Assembly (NCBI GenBank): GCA_963728925.1
Contig: CAVSMB010000017.1
Coordinates: 1 to 64,000, forward strand
Reading direction: 5' to 3'
DNA length: 64,000 nucleotides
Source: JBBPZA01 sp963728925
Lineage (GTDB): Bacteria; Actinomycetota; Thermoleophilia; Solirubrobacterales; Solirubrobacteraceae
Shown: piece by piece, positions 17,487-26,445 of the stretch
Numbering within the stretch: position 1 is the stretch's first letter
Layout: the number at the start of each line of letters is the position of its first letter
The notes under the pieces: model-generated
What the model was told of the DNA's origin: nothing
The model's database searches: none
The model's input: the letters and a program-made list of their open reading frames with translations, nothing else
Program-made: the position numbers and the translations under genes

Positions 17487-18533
17487 TCAGGCGCTCCGGG
17501 GCGCGTCGTTGCCGCCGGCCCCGTCGCCGTCGCCGTCGGGCCGGCCGCCGTTCCCTGCGGCTCGACCGTCACGCGCCTCAGTCGGCTCGGGCGGCGGCTC
17601 CTCCGCGCGGTTCTGGACGAACTGGAAGCCGAAGCGGCCCTTGATGCACAGGTTCCCGCGCGTGATCTCGTGATCCAGCGGCGAGGTCACCTTGACGATC
17701 TCGTTGTCCTGCTCGTGGAGCTCGAGGTTGCAGCCCACCCCGCAGAAGGTGCAGATCGTGGTCGTCTTGGTCTGGCGGCTCTCGTCCCAGGTGCCGTCCT
17801 GCCGGCGGTCGTACTCGCTCTTGAACATGAGCGCGCCGGTGGGGCAGACCGCGATGCAGTTGCCGCAGTACACGCAGGCCGAGTCGGGCAGCGGGTTGGC
17901 GAACTCGGTCGCGATGCGGGCGTCGAAGCCACGCCCGGCGACGGCAATGGCGAAGGTGTTCTGCCAGTCGGTACCGCAGCCCTGAACGCACTTGTAGCAG
18001 AGGATGCACTTCGCGTAGTCGCGAACGTAGAGCTCGTTGTCGATCTTCGGCGGCTGCTGCACGGTGGCCGCGTGGGCGCCGTCGGGCGGCGCGTGGTGCC
18101 CGGCGCGGATGCCGTCGCGGCCCCCCTCCTCGAAGGGCGGCGCCGGCGGCCCGTAGCGGTCCGGCCGGGAGCCGTACTCGTCGAGCCAGCGCTCGACGTG
18201 CGGCGTGGTCGAGAGGTCGACCGAGGAGGCGAGGAACTCGAGCACCATCTTGCGGCTGTGGTTCACGCGCTCGGAGTGGGTCTGGACCGTCATGCCCTCC
18301 TCGACCTTGCGCGCACAGGAGGGAACGAGCATGCGCGAGCCCTCGACCTCGACCACGCAGACGCGACAGGCGTTGACCGGCGTGAGCGTCCGCTCCCAAC
18401 AGAGCGTCGGGATCTCGATGCCTTTGCGCTGGGCCACCTGCAGGATCGTCATCCCCTCGCGCGCCTGCACCGTCTCGCCGTTGAGCTCCATCTCCACCGT
18501 TCGCGGTGGCGCCCCTGTGCGCGTGCGGCTCAC
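17487..18533 (-). CDS. Formate dehydrogenase iron-sulfur subunit (N-terminal half of the alpha subunit as a separate gene)
   Basis: A 348-residue NuoG-like electron-transfer protein. Residues ~15-90 are a [2Fe-2S] ferredoxin domain (PTLCWERTLTPVNACRVCVV and later SCARK). Next comes a NADH-dehydrogenase-G His/Cys region (HSRKMVLEFLASS), then two [4Fe-4S] motifs, CILCYKCVQGC and CVYCGNCIAVCPTGAL. At residues ~265-315 is the molybdopterin-oxidoreductase Fe4S4 domain CTFCGVGCNLEL with NLCIKGRFGFQFV. That last domain normally starts the catalytic polypeptide, but the catalytic remainder is encoded separately upstream at 20389-22344. The GTG start overlaps the stop of the NuoEF-like gene (GTGA). 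The C-terminal ~35 residues are a Gly/Asp-rich tail. Confidence 0.92.
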   Translation of the reverse strand: MSRTRTGAPPRTVEMELNGETVQAREGMTILQVAQRKGIEIPTLCWERTLTPVNACRVCVVEVEGSRMLVPSCARKVEEGMTVQTHSERVNHSRKMVLEFLASSVDLSTTPHVERWLDEYGSRPDRYGPPAPPFEEGGRDGIRAGHHAPPDGAHAATVQQPPKIDNELYVRDYAKCILCYKCVQGCGTDWQNTFAIAVAGRGFDARIATEFANPLPDSACVYCGNCIAVCPTGALMFKSEYDRRQDGTWDESRQTKTTTICTFCGVGCNLELHEQDNEIVKVTSPLDHEITRGNLCIKGRFGFQFVQNRAEEPPPEPTEARDGRAAGNGGRPDGDGDGAGGNDAPRSA

Positions 18534-20389
18534 GTGCGTCCTCCTGTCTCGAACACGTCCAGCTTACGCAGCGCCGACTCGATCGCGTCCGCCGCGGTCT
18601 GGCCCAGGCCGCAGATCGACGCGTCGCGCATCGAGGCCGTGATCTCGTCGAGCAGCGCGTACTCGTCCGCGGCGGTGTCGCGCGGCCTTCCGTTGGCGAG
18701 CCGCGCCAGCGCCTCCTCCTGCCGCACGGTGCCGACGCGGCAGGCACGCACTGCCCGCAGGATTCGTCGCGGAAGAAGGCCGCCAGGCGCAAGAGCATCG
18801 CGGGCAGGTCGACCGTGTCGTCGACGACCATCACGACGCCCGACCCCATGCTCGTGCCCGCCTCGCGGGTGGCCTCTAAGGACAACTCGAGGTCGAGCTC
18901 GGAGGGCGTCACGAAGCGACCCGCCGCCGCCGAGCAGTACGGCGCGCAGCGGACGGCCGTCGAGCACGCCCCCCGCCATCTCGAGCAGCTCGCCCAGCCG
19001 GATGCCGAACGGCGCCTCGTAGAGCCCGGGCTGCGACACGCGTCCCGAGAGGCAGAAGAGCCGCGTTCCCGTGGAGCCGGATGTGCCGATCGACCGATAG
19101 CGCTCGCCGCCCTCGGTGACGATGTCGAGCACGTTGATCAGCGTCTCGACGTTGTTGATCACCGTCGGCCGGTCGAACAGCCCCTTGTCGGCCGGGAAGG
19201 GCGGCTTGTTGCGCGGCTCGCCGCGGTAGCCCTCGATCGAGTTGAACAGCGCCGTCTCCTCGCCGCAGATGTATGCCCCGGCACCCTTGCGCAGCTCGAT
19301 GTCGAAGACGAACCCGGCACCGAGGATGTCGCGGCCCAGCAGCCCGCGCGCGCGGGCCTGCACCACCGCGTCGACCAGGCGCTCCCACGCGAGCGGATAC
19401 TCGCCCCGCAGGTAGAGGTAGCCGCGCTCGCAGCCGGTGGCGCAGGCGGCGACGCTCATCGCCTCGATGACCGCGAAGGGATCGTTCTCGAGGATGACGC
19501 GGTCCTTGAAGGTGCCCGGCTCGGACTCGTCGGCGTTGCAGATCAGGTAATGGGGGCGTCGCGGGTTGCGGGCCACGGCCTCCCACTTGCGCCCGGTGGG
19601 GAACGCCGCCCCGCCGCGCCCCACGAGCTTGGCGTCGGCCACCTCGCGCAGGACGCCGGCCGGCCCTGAGTCCAGAGCGAGGCGCAGCGCCTCGTAGCCG
19701 CCGTGGGCGCGGTAACTGTCCAGGCTCCCCGGATCGACCCGACCGACCCGCCGCAGGAGGCGCAGCCCGGGATCTCCGGCCTGCGGAACACTCGGGGGTG
19801 GCGGCGGCGGGGCGTCCCCGCCGGCGAGCAGGCCGAGGACCTCGTCGGCCGTGGCAGGGGCCGCCTGATGCTCGACCGGATCCGCTCCAGCGATGCTGAC
19901 CAGTGCTGCCGGTGCCCGCTCGCACAGCCCGAGACAGGGGCTCTCGAGCCAGATCGCGTTGCCGTTTGGGCGATGGCCCCCCTTCGGTCCGAGCCGGCGC
20001 TCCAGCTGCGCGCACAGCTCGGGGGCGCCGCGCGGCTGGCAGGCGACGTCCGTGCAGACGTGGGCCACCGCCGGAGGCTGCGGCGCGAGCGAGAACAGCG
20101 CGTAGAAGGTGGCTACGCCGTAGGCCTCGGCGGGCGGGATCGTGAGGCGCTGGCAGATGTAGTTCAGCGCTCCCGGGCTGATCCACCCCGCACGGGCCTG
20201 CACCGCGTGCAGGGTCGGCAGCAGGAGGTGGCGGAGCGCCCGGGCCGCCTGGCCGCCGCGCGCGACGTGGAGGTCCTCGTCGCTGACCTCCGTGGCGCCC
20301 TGCCAGCTGCTCCCGGGCGGGCCGAGGACGGCGTCGACGGCCTCACGCTCGCCGGCCGATGGCGAGGCGTCGTGGAGGACGATGTCCAT
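18530..20389 (-). CDS. NADH-binding formate dehydrogenase beta subunit (NuoE-NuoF fusion) with two compensating indels
   Basis: The N-terminal ~160 residues are NuoE-like thioredoxin-fold: LTIPPAEAYGVATFYALFSL, with [2Fe-2S] ligands in CTDVAC and SPCLGLCERAPA. The NuoF part has GRGGAAFPTGRKWEAV (FMN/NADH-binding), NADESEPGTFKDRVI, GAGAYICGEETALFNSIEGY and NKPPFPADKGLFDRPTVINN. The frame breaks near 18913 (one extra base; the shifted frame continues FVTPSELDLELS) and again near 18745 (one base missing) just after DESCGQC, where the original frame resumes with CRVGTVRQEEALARLANG and SICGLG, the [4Fe-4S] site. With both indels corrected all cofactor ligands are present. It would oxidise or reduce NAD(P) for the formate dehydrogenase. 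ATG 20389 overlaps the upstream stop by one base. Confidence 0.85.
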   Translation of the reverse strand: MDIVLHDASPSAGEREAVDAVLGPPGSSWQGATEVSDEDLHVARGGQAARALRHLLLPTLHAVQARAGWISPGALNYICQRLTIPPAEAYGVATFYALFSLAPQPPAVAHVCTDVACQPRGAPELCAQLERRLGPKGGHRPNGNAIWLESPCLGLCERAPAALVSIAGADPVEHQAAPATADEVLGLLAGGDAPPPPPPSVPQAGDPGLRLLRRVGRVDPGSLDSYRAHGGYEALRLALDSGPAGVLREVADAKLVGRGGAAFPTGRKWEAVARNPRRPHYLICNADESEPGTFKDRVILENDPFAVIEAMSVAACATGCERGYLYLRGEYPLAWERLVDAVVQARARGLLGRDILGAGFVFDIELRKGAGAYICGEETALFNSIEGYRGEPRNKPPFPADKGLFDRPTVINNVETLINVLDIVTEGGERYRSIGTSGSTGTRLFCLSGRVSQPGLYEAPFGIRLGELLEMAGGVLDGRPLRAVLLGGGGSLRDALRARPRVVLRGHPRGGHEHGVGRRDGRRRHGRPARDALAPGGLLPRRILRAVRACRVGTVRQEEALARLANGRPRDTAADEYALLDEITASMRDASICGLGQTAADAIESALRKLDVFETGGRT

Positions 20390-22344
20390 CAGTCCGCCGC
20401 GGCCTCCACGGGCGTCGTGGCCGGCGAGGCGATCTGGGCCTCGCCGGGGCCCAGCCGTTCCGCCCGGATGGCGGTCGCCTTGAACTCGGCCGTGCCGGAC
20501 TTCGGGTCGGTCGCGTTGATGGTCAGGATGTTCGTCTCGACCTCGTCGGGGAAGTGGAGCGTCATGAAGGCCAGCCCGGGCCGCAGCGAGCGCTCGATGC
20601 GCGCGGGCGTGACGATCGATCCTCGCCGGGAGGTGACCCGCACGCGATCGCCGTCGTCGATGCCGAGCCGCTCGGCGTCGGGCGCTGAGAGCTCGAGCTC
20701 CTCGGGCCGGCGCAGCGGCGAGCTGTAGCCGCCGCTCTGCACTCCGGTGTTGAACGAGTCCAGGCGCCGGCCGGTGGTGAGCAGCAGCGGGAACTCGTCG
20801 GAGAGCTTGTCGACGTGCGGATCGTGCTCGACCGCGTGGAAGACGGCGGCGGGTCCCTCGCGCGGCTCCGCCCACAGGCGACCGTGCAGGAAAGACTCGC
20901 CGAGGCTGTCCTCGTCCACGCACGGCCACTGGATGCCGCCGAGCTCCTCGAGGCGGGCGTAGCTCATCCCGGCGTGGTTGGGGGCGAGCGAGCGCAGCTC
21001 GTCCCACACCTCCTCGGCCGACTCGTACCGCCAGTCGTGGCCCAGGCGCCGAGCGAGGTCGCAGATGATCCGCATGTCGTCGCGCGCCTGCCCGGGCGGC
21101 TCGAGGGCGGCGCGCACGCGCTGCACGCGACGCTCGCTGTTGGTCACCGTGCCCTCCGCCTCGCACCAGCTCGCCGACGCGAGGAGGACGACGTCGGCGA
21201 CCTCGGCCGTGGCCGTGAGGAAGATGTCCTGGACGACGAGGCAGTCAAGGCCCTCGGTCAGCAGCTCGCGGACGTGGTGGGAGTCGGCGTCGGACTGGAT
21301 CGGGTTCTCCCCCAGCACGAACAGGGCGCGCAGGTCGCCGTCGCCGATCGAGGCGAGCATCTCGCTCATGTGCAGGCCGTACTTCGGCGTGATCTTGGTG
21401 TCCCACGCACGCTCGAACCGGGCCCGGGCCTCCGGGTCGGTCTCGATGTCCTGGAAGCCGGGCAGCCGGTTCGGGATCGCCCCCATGTCGCCGCCGCCCT
21501 GGACGTTGTTCTGGCCGCGCAGCGGATTCAGGCCCGAGCCGTAGCGGCCGACGTGGCCGCACACCAGCGCGAGGTTGATGAGCGCCAGCACGTTGTCCAC
21601 CGCGTTGTGGTGCTCGGTGATCCCGAGCGTCCAGCAGATCTGCGCCCGGTCGGCTCGCGCGTAGGTGTGCGCGACGTCGCGGATGACGTCGGCGGGCACG
21701 CCGGTCTCGCGCTCGGCGTACTCGAGCGAGTAGGGCTGGACGGACGCCGCATAGGCCTCGAAGCCGGCGGTCGCCCGGTCGATGAACTCCGGGTTGTGCA
21801 GCCCGGCGTTTATGATCTCGCGCGACATCGCGTTGGCCAGCGCGATGTCGGTGCCCAGGTTCAGCCCGAGCCAGGTGTCGGCCCACTGGGCCGACGTCGT
21901 ACGCCGCGGGTCCACCACGTAGAGCTCCGCGCCGCGGTGGACGGCCTTGAGCATGTGGTGGAAGAAGATCGGGTGCGCCTCGCGCGCGTTGGACCCCCAC
22001 AGCAGGATCACGTCCGTGTCCCGCACCTCCTGATATGAGCTGGTGCCTCCACCAGCGCCGAACACCGTCGCCAGACCGACGACGCTAGGAGCGTGTCAAG
22101 TTCGGTTACACGAGTCGATGTTGTTGGTGCCGATCGCGACCCGCGTGAACTTCTGGGCGAGGAAGTTGACCTCGTTGGTCGCCTTGGAGCAGCTGAACAT
22201 GCCGAAGGCGTCGGGGCCGCCACGGTCGACGGCCGCCCGGAAGCCCGTCGCCGCCCGGTCCAGGGCCTCGTCCCAGCTCGCAGGACGCAGGACGCCGTCG
22301 TCGCGGACGAGCGGCTCGGTCAAACGCGTGTACTTCATGGGCAT
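20389..22344 (-). CDS. fdhA: Selenocysteine-containing formate dehydrogenase, catalytic molybdopterin subunit
   Basis: About 651 residues if UGA at 22098-22096 is read as selenocysteine (Sec83). Before it the frame reads GTNNIDSCNRT and after it HAPSVVGLATVFGAGGGTSS, which is the formate dehydrogenase active-site signature with Sec/Cys between NR-x and HAPS. The same frame continues without interruption to 20389: WGSNAREAHPI, CWTLGITEHHNAVDN, PLRGQNNVQGGGDMG, FVLGENPIQSDADSHHVREL and the C-terminal molybdopterin-dinucleotide domain (LLTTGRRLDSFNTG). The N-terminal Fe4S4 domain is lacking; it is in the gene at 17487-18533. ATG 22344 follows GGGAGG by six bases; ATG 22338 is also possible. It oxidises formate to CO2, or does the reverse, with electrons passing to NAD via the next gene. 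Confidence 0.93.
22066..22098 (-). promoter_or_regulatory. Bacterial SECIS element directing UGA to selenocysteine
   Basis: On the coding strand, UGA (22098-22096) is followed by 11 bases, then a 7-bp stem CGTCGTC/GGCGACG (one G-U pair) closed by the pentaloop GGTCT (22077-22073). As I recall the E. coli fdhF SECIS, it has the same GGUCU loop about 18 bases after the UGA; here the gap between the UGA and the loop is also 18 bases. SelB would bind this hairpin. The coincidence of catalytic position, in-frame continuation and hairpin is strong. Confidence 0.92.
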
Positions 22345-22467
22345 CCTCGGCCTCCCTCGGTCGGTGCAGTCGTCGTTCCGGGCCCCTACTCCGGTCACGA
22401 TTGACGATACCGATCCGGGTCGCCCGGAAAGCCCTGCTCACCGTTCTGGCGGACCCTTCCCGGCGTG

Positions 22468-23494
22468 CTATCGCGCGCCGTACCGCGCGATCAGCCCAAG
22501 CTCAGAGACCGCGCGGGCCTGGGCCGCCTCGCCGGGCCGCGCCGGGCCGTCGGGAAGCCGGTCTCCTCGATCCGCAGCGGCGTCGCCGGCGTGAAGCCGG
22601 CCCTGGGCATGTAGCACTCGCGCATCTGCGCGAGGCCCTCCAGGAAGGCGTCGCCGAGGTGGACGACCTGGGGGAGGGTGGGCACGAAGGTCCCGGGGTA
22701 GAGGTCGATGCCGACCCGGTCGGTGGCGCGGCGCAGCCGGGCGCCGCCCAGCCGTCCCACGGCGTCCCAGAAGCCGGCGTCGTTGCGGTCGCCGAAGCGC
22801 CACGCGTAGTTGAAGCCGATGCGCTGGTGGCGGTAGCCACGCCGCAGCGACTCGCGCTTGGCGGCGATGACGCCCGAGACCAGCGCGCGCAGCGAGCGGC
22901 GGTAGAAGCCGTCCGAGGTGTTGGGCGAGGCGCGGAGGTTGACCTCGTTGGTGATCTGCAGCCCGGTCACGTGCTCGTTGGGGCCGAAGGTCCGCACGAC
23001 CTTGCGCACGAAGGCCGGCCACTTGTCGAGGTTGCCGTCGTCGGCCTGGCGCGGGTGGTAGCGGACCTGCAGCTTGACGTCGAGGCCCAGCGCTCCGAAG
23101 CGGTCGGCGAGCGCCTTGAAGCGGGCGATGCCCCGGCTCTCGTCGGCCATGAACAGGCGGTTCAGGCGCACGGCGAGGAAGCGGTCGCCCTTCAGCGAGC
23201 GCAGGGCGGCGTCGCGCTTGCCGGCGTCCTCTCGGACCAGCGGCGTGGCGTTGCCGGTGCCGCTCTCCCCGGCCAGCCGCGGCCCGACGCCGAAGCGCAG
23301 CGGCGGTCCGGAGCGCGGCGCATCGTTCGCGTAGCTCTGCCGGCACTCGGGGTCAGGGCGGTCGGGGGCGGGGGTCCTCGACGCGGGGATCGCGCCTCCG
23401 ACGTCCCACGGGATCGCCCCCGCCGGCGCCGCGGCGAAGGCGAGCACCCCGATCGCCGGACCGCAAGGAGAGGGGCTCGGGAGGAAGTGCGCAC
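22468..23494 (-). CDS. Secreted clan GH-A glycoside hydrolase-like protein, frameshifted at both ends
   Basis: The central frame (22491-23447) shows a (beta/alpha)8 hydrolase: acid/base Glu in LQITNEVNL, then FYRRSLRALVSGVIAAKRES, DRVGIDLYPGTFVP, and nucleophile Glu in IEETGFPT. An ATG at 23494 in another frame gives a signal-peptide n-region MRTSSRAPLLAV that joins VLAFAAAPAGA after one base is corrected near 23465. Near 22550 a second break: the alternative frame continues GPARPGEAAQARAVSELGLI to a stop at 22468. Even so corrected, the C-terminal last barrel strand and helix look missing (about 50 residues). Either a decaying gene or sequence errors. It starts ten bases after the membrane glycosyltransferase-like gene. 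Confidence 0.6.
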
Positions 23495-23504
23495 CGGGGC
23501 AACG

Positions 23505-25085
23505 CTACCCGGCGGTTACGCGTCGGCGACCGCCGGCCCGCCGGCACGCTGTGTCGGCGTAGAGGTCCCAGCGCCGGTCGCCGGCGACGCGCCGGTAGCC
23601 GGGGGCGAAGCGGGGGTCGGCGGTGATCGCCTTGCGCGAGGCCCTGCCATGGTCCCCGAGCATCGTTGCCTCGTAGCCGGCGGTCGCGGTGGGGAGCAGC
23701 AGCAGCCGGCCGTTGGGCGCGAAGTCGGCCAGGTCGAAGAGGACGCTTCGGGGCGGGACGTCGGTCCACCACCGCAGGTAGGGGCGAAAGCTGTAGCCCG
23801 GCGTGCGGATCGGGTGACAGGCCGGGTCGCGGAGGTAGGCCCGTGCCGTCCCGGAGGACACCCAGCTGCGGAGATCCTCGAGCGCGCTCACCCGGGCCCG
23901 CTGCGCACGCCGGTCGGCGTTCCAGGAACGAACGCGACCGTCGGCGCCGAGCGCGACGGCGACCGCCAGCAGCGTCACGCCGGCTAGCACCCACGCGGCG
24001 GTCGAGGTCGATCGGTCACGCCAGGCGTCGCGGGCACGCCCCGCCCAGCCGACGCACGCGAAGGCGAAGAAGACCGTCGCGAGCGAGCCGGGCACGAGCA
24101 GGTAGCGGCGCAGCACCGGGGTGGAGCCGGTGATCGCCGGCGCGACGGTGAGCGCGAAGGTCCCAAGCCCGACGGCGAGCACCAGGATGGTGCGGCGGCG
24201 GTCGGCTCGCCACGCGAGCGCCGCGCCCGGGATCGCGCCGAGCACGATGACCGTGCTCGACACGGCAGTGAGCGCCGTCCAAAGCGAGTCGACGGTCAGC
24301 AGCCGGTGCGCCCGCGCCGTGTAGGTCTCGGTGTGGCGGATCGAGTGCAGCGGATCGCCGGTCAGCCCGACGTCCATGGCCGACCACAGCAGCGGGGCGA
24401 GCGCGACCAGACACGCCAACGCGATGCGCTCCCTCCACGACCTCGCCGGGAAGAGGTAGAGCCAGTAGGCCGCAGCGAGGCCCCACCCCTCGGGGCGCAG
24501 CAGCCCGGCGAGGGTGAGCACGGCGAGGACCGGCCAGCCGCGGCGCGGCCGATGGAGCTCGAGCGCGAGGGCGGCGAGCACGAGCGAGGCGAACCAGACG
24601 TCGCCGTAGGTCCGGACGCCGAGCTCGAAGAGCGGCGGGTTGGTGAAGACGAGCACGGCGGCCAGCGCACCGACGGCCGGTCCGCCGAGCAGCGTTCCGA
24701 TGCGCAGGACCGAGGCCACGAGCAGGCCCAGGGCGAGGAGGGCGACGATCACGAAGACAGGGAGGGTCGCGCCGCCGAGCGGCACGGTGAGCAGCGAGAT
24801 CCCCATCGTCAGGGCGTGCGGGACCGGGCTGTAGATCGCCACGTCGTAGCCCGTCGTGCGCCCATGGAGGATGTCCTGGGCGGAGGAGAGCGCGAACGCG
24901 TAGTCGTAGGACGGGTAGGCGTTGCCCTCCAGCAGGTAGGCCAGCCCGGCCACGGCGAGGACGACGGCGATCCCCCACGGCCACCGTGGCGGTCGCGGCC
25001 GGCTCTGCGAGCTGCTGCGACCGCGCACCGCCGAAACCGTAGCGGGAGCCGCGACCGACATTGACGGCAAAGGCGGTGACTCCAT
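23505..25085 (-). CDS. Polytopic membrane protein, glycosyltransferase-39/mannosyltransferase-like
   Basis: About 526 residues with 10-12 predicted membrane helices. After a basic N-terminus comes TM1 WGIAVVLAVAGLAYLLEG, an acidic loop with NAYPSYDYAFAL (GT-C proteins carry catalytic acidic residues in the first loop), then LALELHRPRRGWPVLAVLTL and AGLLRPEGWGLAAAYWLYL. A C-terminal soluble part (~150 residues) contains paired Cys. It shares the LLRPEGW block and overall plan with the protein at 51445-52887. GT-C enzymes transfer sugars from polyprenyl-phosphate donors outside the membrane; the assignment here rests on topology, not on a verified active site. ATG 25085 or ATG 25061 may be the start. 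It is divergent from the GS-like gene with at most 36 bases between. Confidence 0.7.
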   Translation of the reverse strand: MESPPLPSMSVAAPATVSAVRGRSSSQSRPRPPRWPWGIAVVLAVAGLAYLLEGNAYPSYDYAFALSSAQDILHGRTTGYDVAIYSPVPHALTMGISLLTVPLGGATLPVFVIVALLALGLLVASVLRIGTLLGGPAVGALAAVLVFTNPPLFELGVRTYGDVWFASLVLAALALELHRPRRGWPVLAVLTLAGLLRPEGWGLAAAYWLYLFPARSWRERIALACLVALAPLLWSAMDVGLTGDPLHSIRHTETYTARAHRLLTVDSLWTALTAVSSTVIVLGAIPGAALAWRADRRRTILVLAVGLGTFALTVAPAITGSTPVLRRYLLVPGSLATVFFAFACVGWAGRARDAWRDRSTSTAAWVLAGVTLLAVAVALGADGRVRSWNADRRAQRARVSALEDLRSWVSSGTARAYLRDPACHPIRTPGYSFRPYLRWWTDVPPRSVLFDLADFAPNGRLLLLPTATAGYEATMLGDHGRASRKAITADPRFAPGYRRVAGDRRWDLYADTACRRAGGRRRVTAG

Positions 25086-25097
25086 ACCTTTGCCGGC

Positions 25098-26426
25098 ATG
25101 AACCTCGATCAGCTCAGGCAGGCGGTCGCCGCTGGAACGGTCGACACCGTTCTGCTCGCCGTGTGCGACATGCAGGGCCGCCTTCAGGGCAAGCGCCTGA
25201 CCGCGCGCCACTTCCTCGACGAGGTCGTGGGGCACGGCGCGGAGGGGTGCACCTACCTGCTCGCCGTCGACGTCGACATGGACACGGTCCCCGGGTACGC
25301 GATCACGAGCTGGGAGCGCGGCTACGGCGACTTCGTGTTCCGTCCCGACCTCGACACGCTGCGGCCCGTGCCGTGGCAGGAGGCGACGGCGCTCGTGCTC
25401 GCCGATCTCGAATGGGAGGACGGAACGCCGGTCCCGCCCTCGCCGCGCCAGATCCTGCGCGGCCAGCTCGAGCGGCTCGCCGAGCGCGGTTGGGTGGCCG
25501 ACGCCGGGACCGAGCTCGAGTTCCTCGTCTTCCGCGACACCTACGAGGAGGCGTGGCACAAGGGCTACCGCGATCTGGAGCCCGCCAACCTCTACAACAT
25601 TGACTACTCCTTGCTGGGAACGGCGCGCGTCGAGCCGCTCATCCGCCGGATCCGCAACGCCATGACCGAGTCCGGGATGCGCGTCGAGAACTCCAAGGGC
25701 GAGTGCAACCGGGGCCAGCACGAGATCAACTTCCGCTACGCCGACGCGCTGCGCACCGCCGACGACCACCTCGTCTACAAGAACGGCGCGAAGGAGATCG
25801 CCGCCCAGGACGGCATGGCGCTCTCCTTCATCGCGAAGTACAACGAGGACGAGGGAAACTCGTGCCACATCCACTTCTCGCTGCGCGCGCAGGACGGGGA
25901 CGCGGTCTTCGAGCGCGACACCGCGACCTTCGAGCGCTTCCTCGCCGGCCAGCTCGCCGCGCTGCGCGAGCTGACGCTGCTCTTCGCCCCCAACGTCAAC
26001 TCCTACAAGCGCTTCGCGCCCGGGTCCTTCGCCCCGACCGCCGTCGCCTGGGGCCGCGACAACCGCACGTGCGCGCTGCGCGTCGTCGGGCACGGGCCCG
26101 GCCTGCGTGTCGAGAACCGGCTCCCGGGCGCCGACGTGAACCCCTACCTGGCGCTCAGCGCGATGATCGCGGCGGGCCTGCACGGCATCGACCGTGAGCT
26201 GGAGCTCGAGCCGGTCCTCGAGGGCAACGCCTACACCTCGGACAAGCCGCGCGTGCCGCACACGCTGCGCGATGCGCGCGACCTCTTCGCGGACAGCGCG
26301 ATCGCGCGCGAGGCGCTGGGCGACGAGGTCGTGGAGCACTACCTCAACGCCGCGCGGGTCGAGCTCGACGCGTTCGACGCCGCGGTGACCGACTGGGAGC
26401 TGTGCCGGGGGTTCGAGCGACTGTGA
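25098..26426 (+). CDS. Glutamine synthetase-like enzyme (gamma-glutamylpolyamine synthetase type)
   Basis: A 442-residue GS catalytic-fold protein. It has an N-terminal beta-grasp (LLAVCDMQGRLQGKRL), DAGTELEFLVF (metal Glu), GECNRGQHEINFRYADALRT (Glu and His ligands), NSCHIHFSLRAQDGD (His and Ser/Leu typical of GS), VNSYKRFAPGSFAPTAVAWG and NRTCALRVVG with VENRLPGADVNPYLAL. Compared with true GlnA the length is slightly shorter and the adenylylation loop is not recognisable, as in PuuA/GlnT relatives that glutamylate polyamines or other amines. The next gene encodes a PuuD-like hydrolase 19 bases downstream, which supports polyamine or amine catabolism over ammonia assimilation. This is inferred from context. 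Confidence 0.9.
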   Translation: MNLDQLRQAVAAGTVDTVLLAVCDMQGRLQGKRLTARHFLDEVVGHGAEGCTYLLAVDVDMDTVPGYAITSWERGYGDFVFRPDLDTLRPVPWQEATALVLADLEWEDGTPVPPSPRQILRGQLERLAERGWVADAGTELEFLVFRDTYEEAWHKGYRDLEPANLYNIDYSLLGTARVEPLIRRIRNAMTESGMRVENSKGECNRGQHEINFRYADALRTADDHLVYKNGAKEIAAQDGMALSFIAKYNEDEGNSCHIHFSLRAQDGDAVFERDTATFERFLAGQLAALRELTLLFAPNVNSYKRFAPGSFAPTAVAWGRDNRTCALRVVGHGPGLRVENRLPGADVNPYLALSAMIAAGLHGIDRELELEPVLEGNAYTSDKPRVPHTLRDARDLFADSAIAREALGDEVVEHYLNAARVELDAFDAAVTDWELCRGFERL

Positions 26427-26445
26427 GGCTCCCGGGTCCCCGCCC

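Noticed and set aside
20390..21166. Upstream extension of the NuoE-NuoF frame
   Set aside because: It is an Arg-rich shadow of the overlapping catalytic-subunit gene; the NuoE homology starts at ATG 20389.
22065..22398. Formate dehydrogenase catalytic gene as two separate genes or a pseudogene
   Set aside because: Both parts are in the same frame with only one TGA between them, at the Sec position and with a SECIS hairpin, so one readthrough gene is the better explanation.
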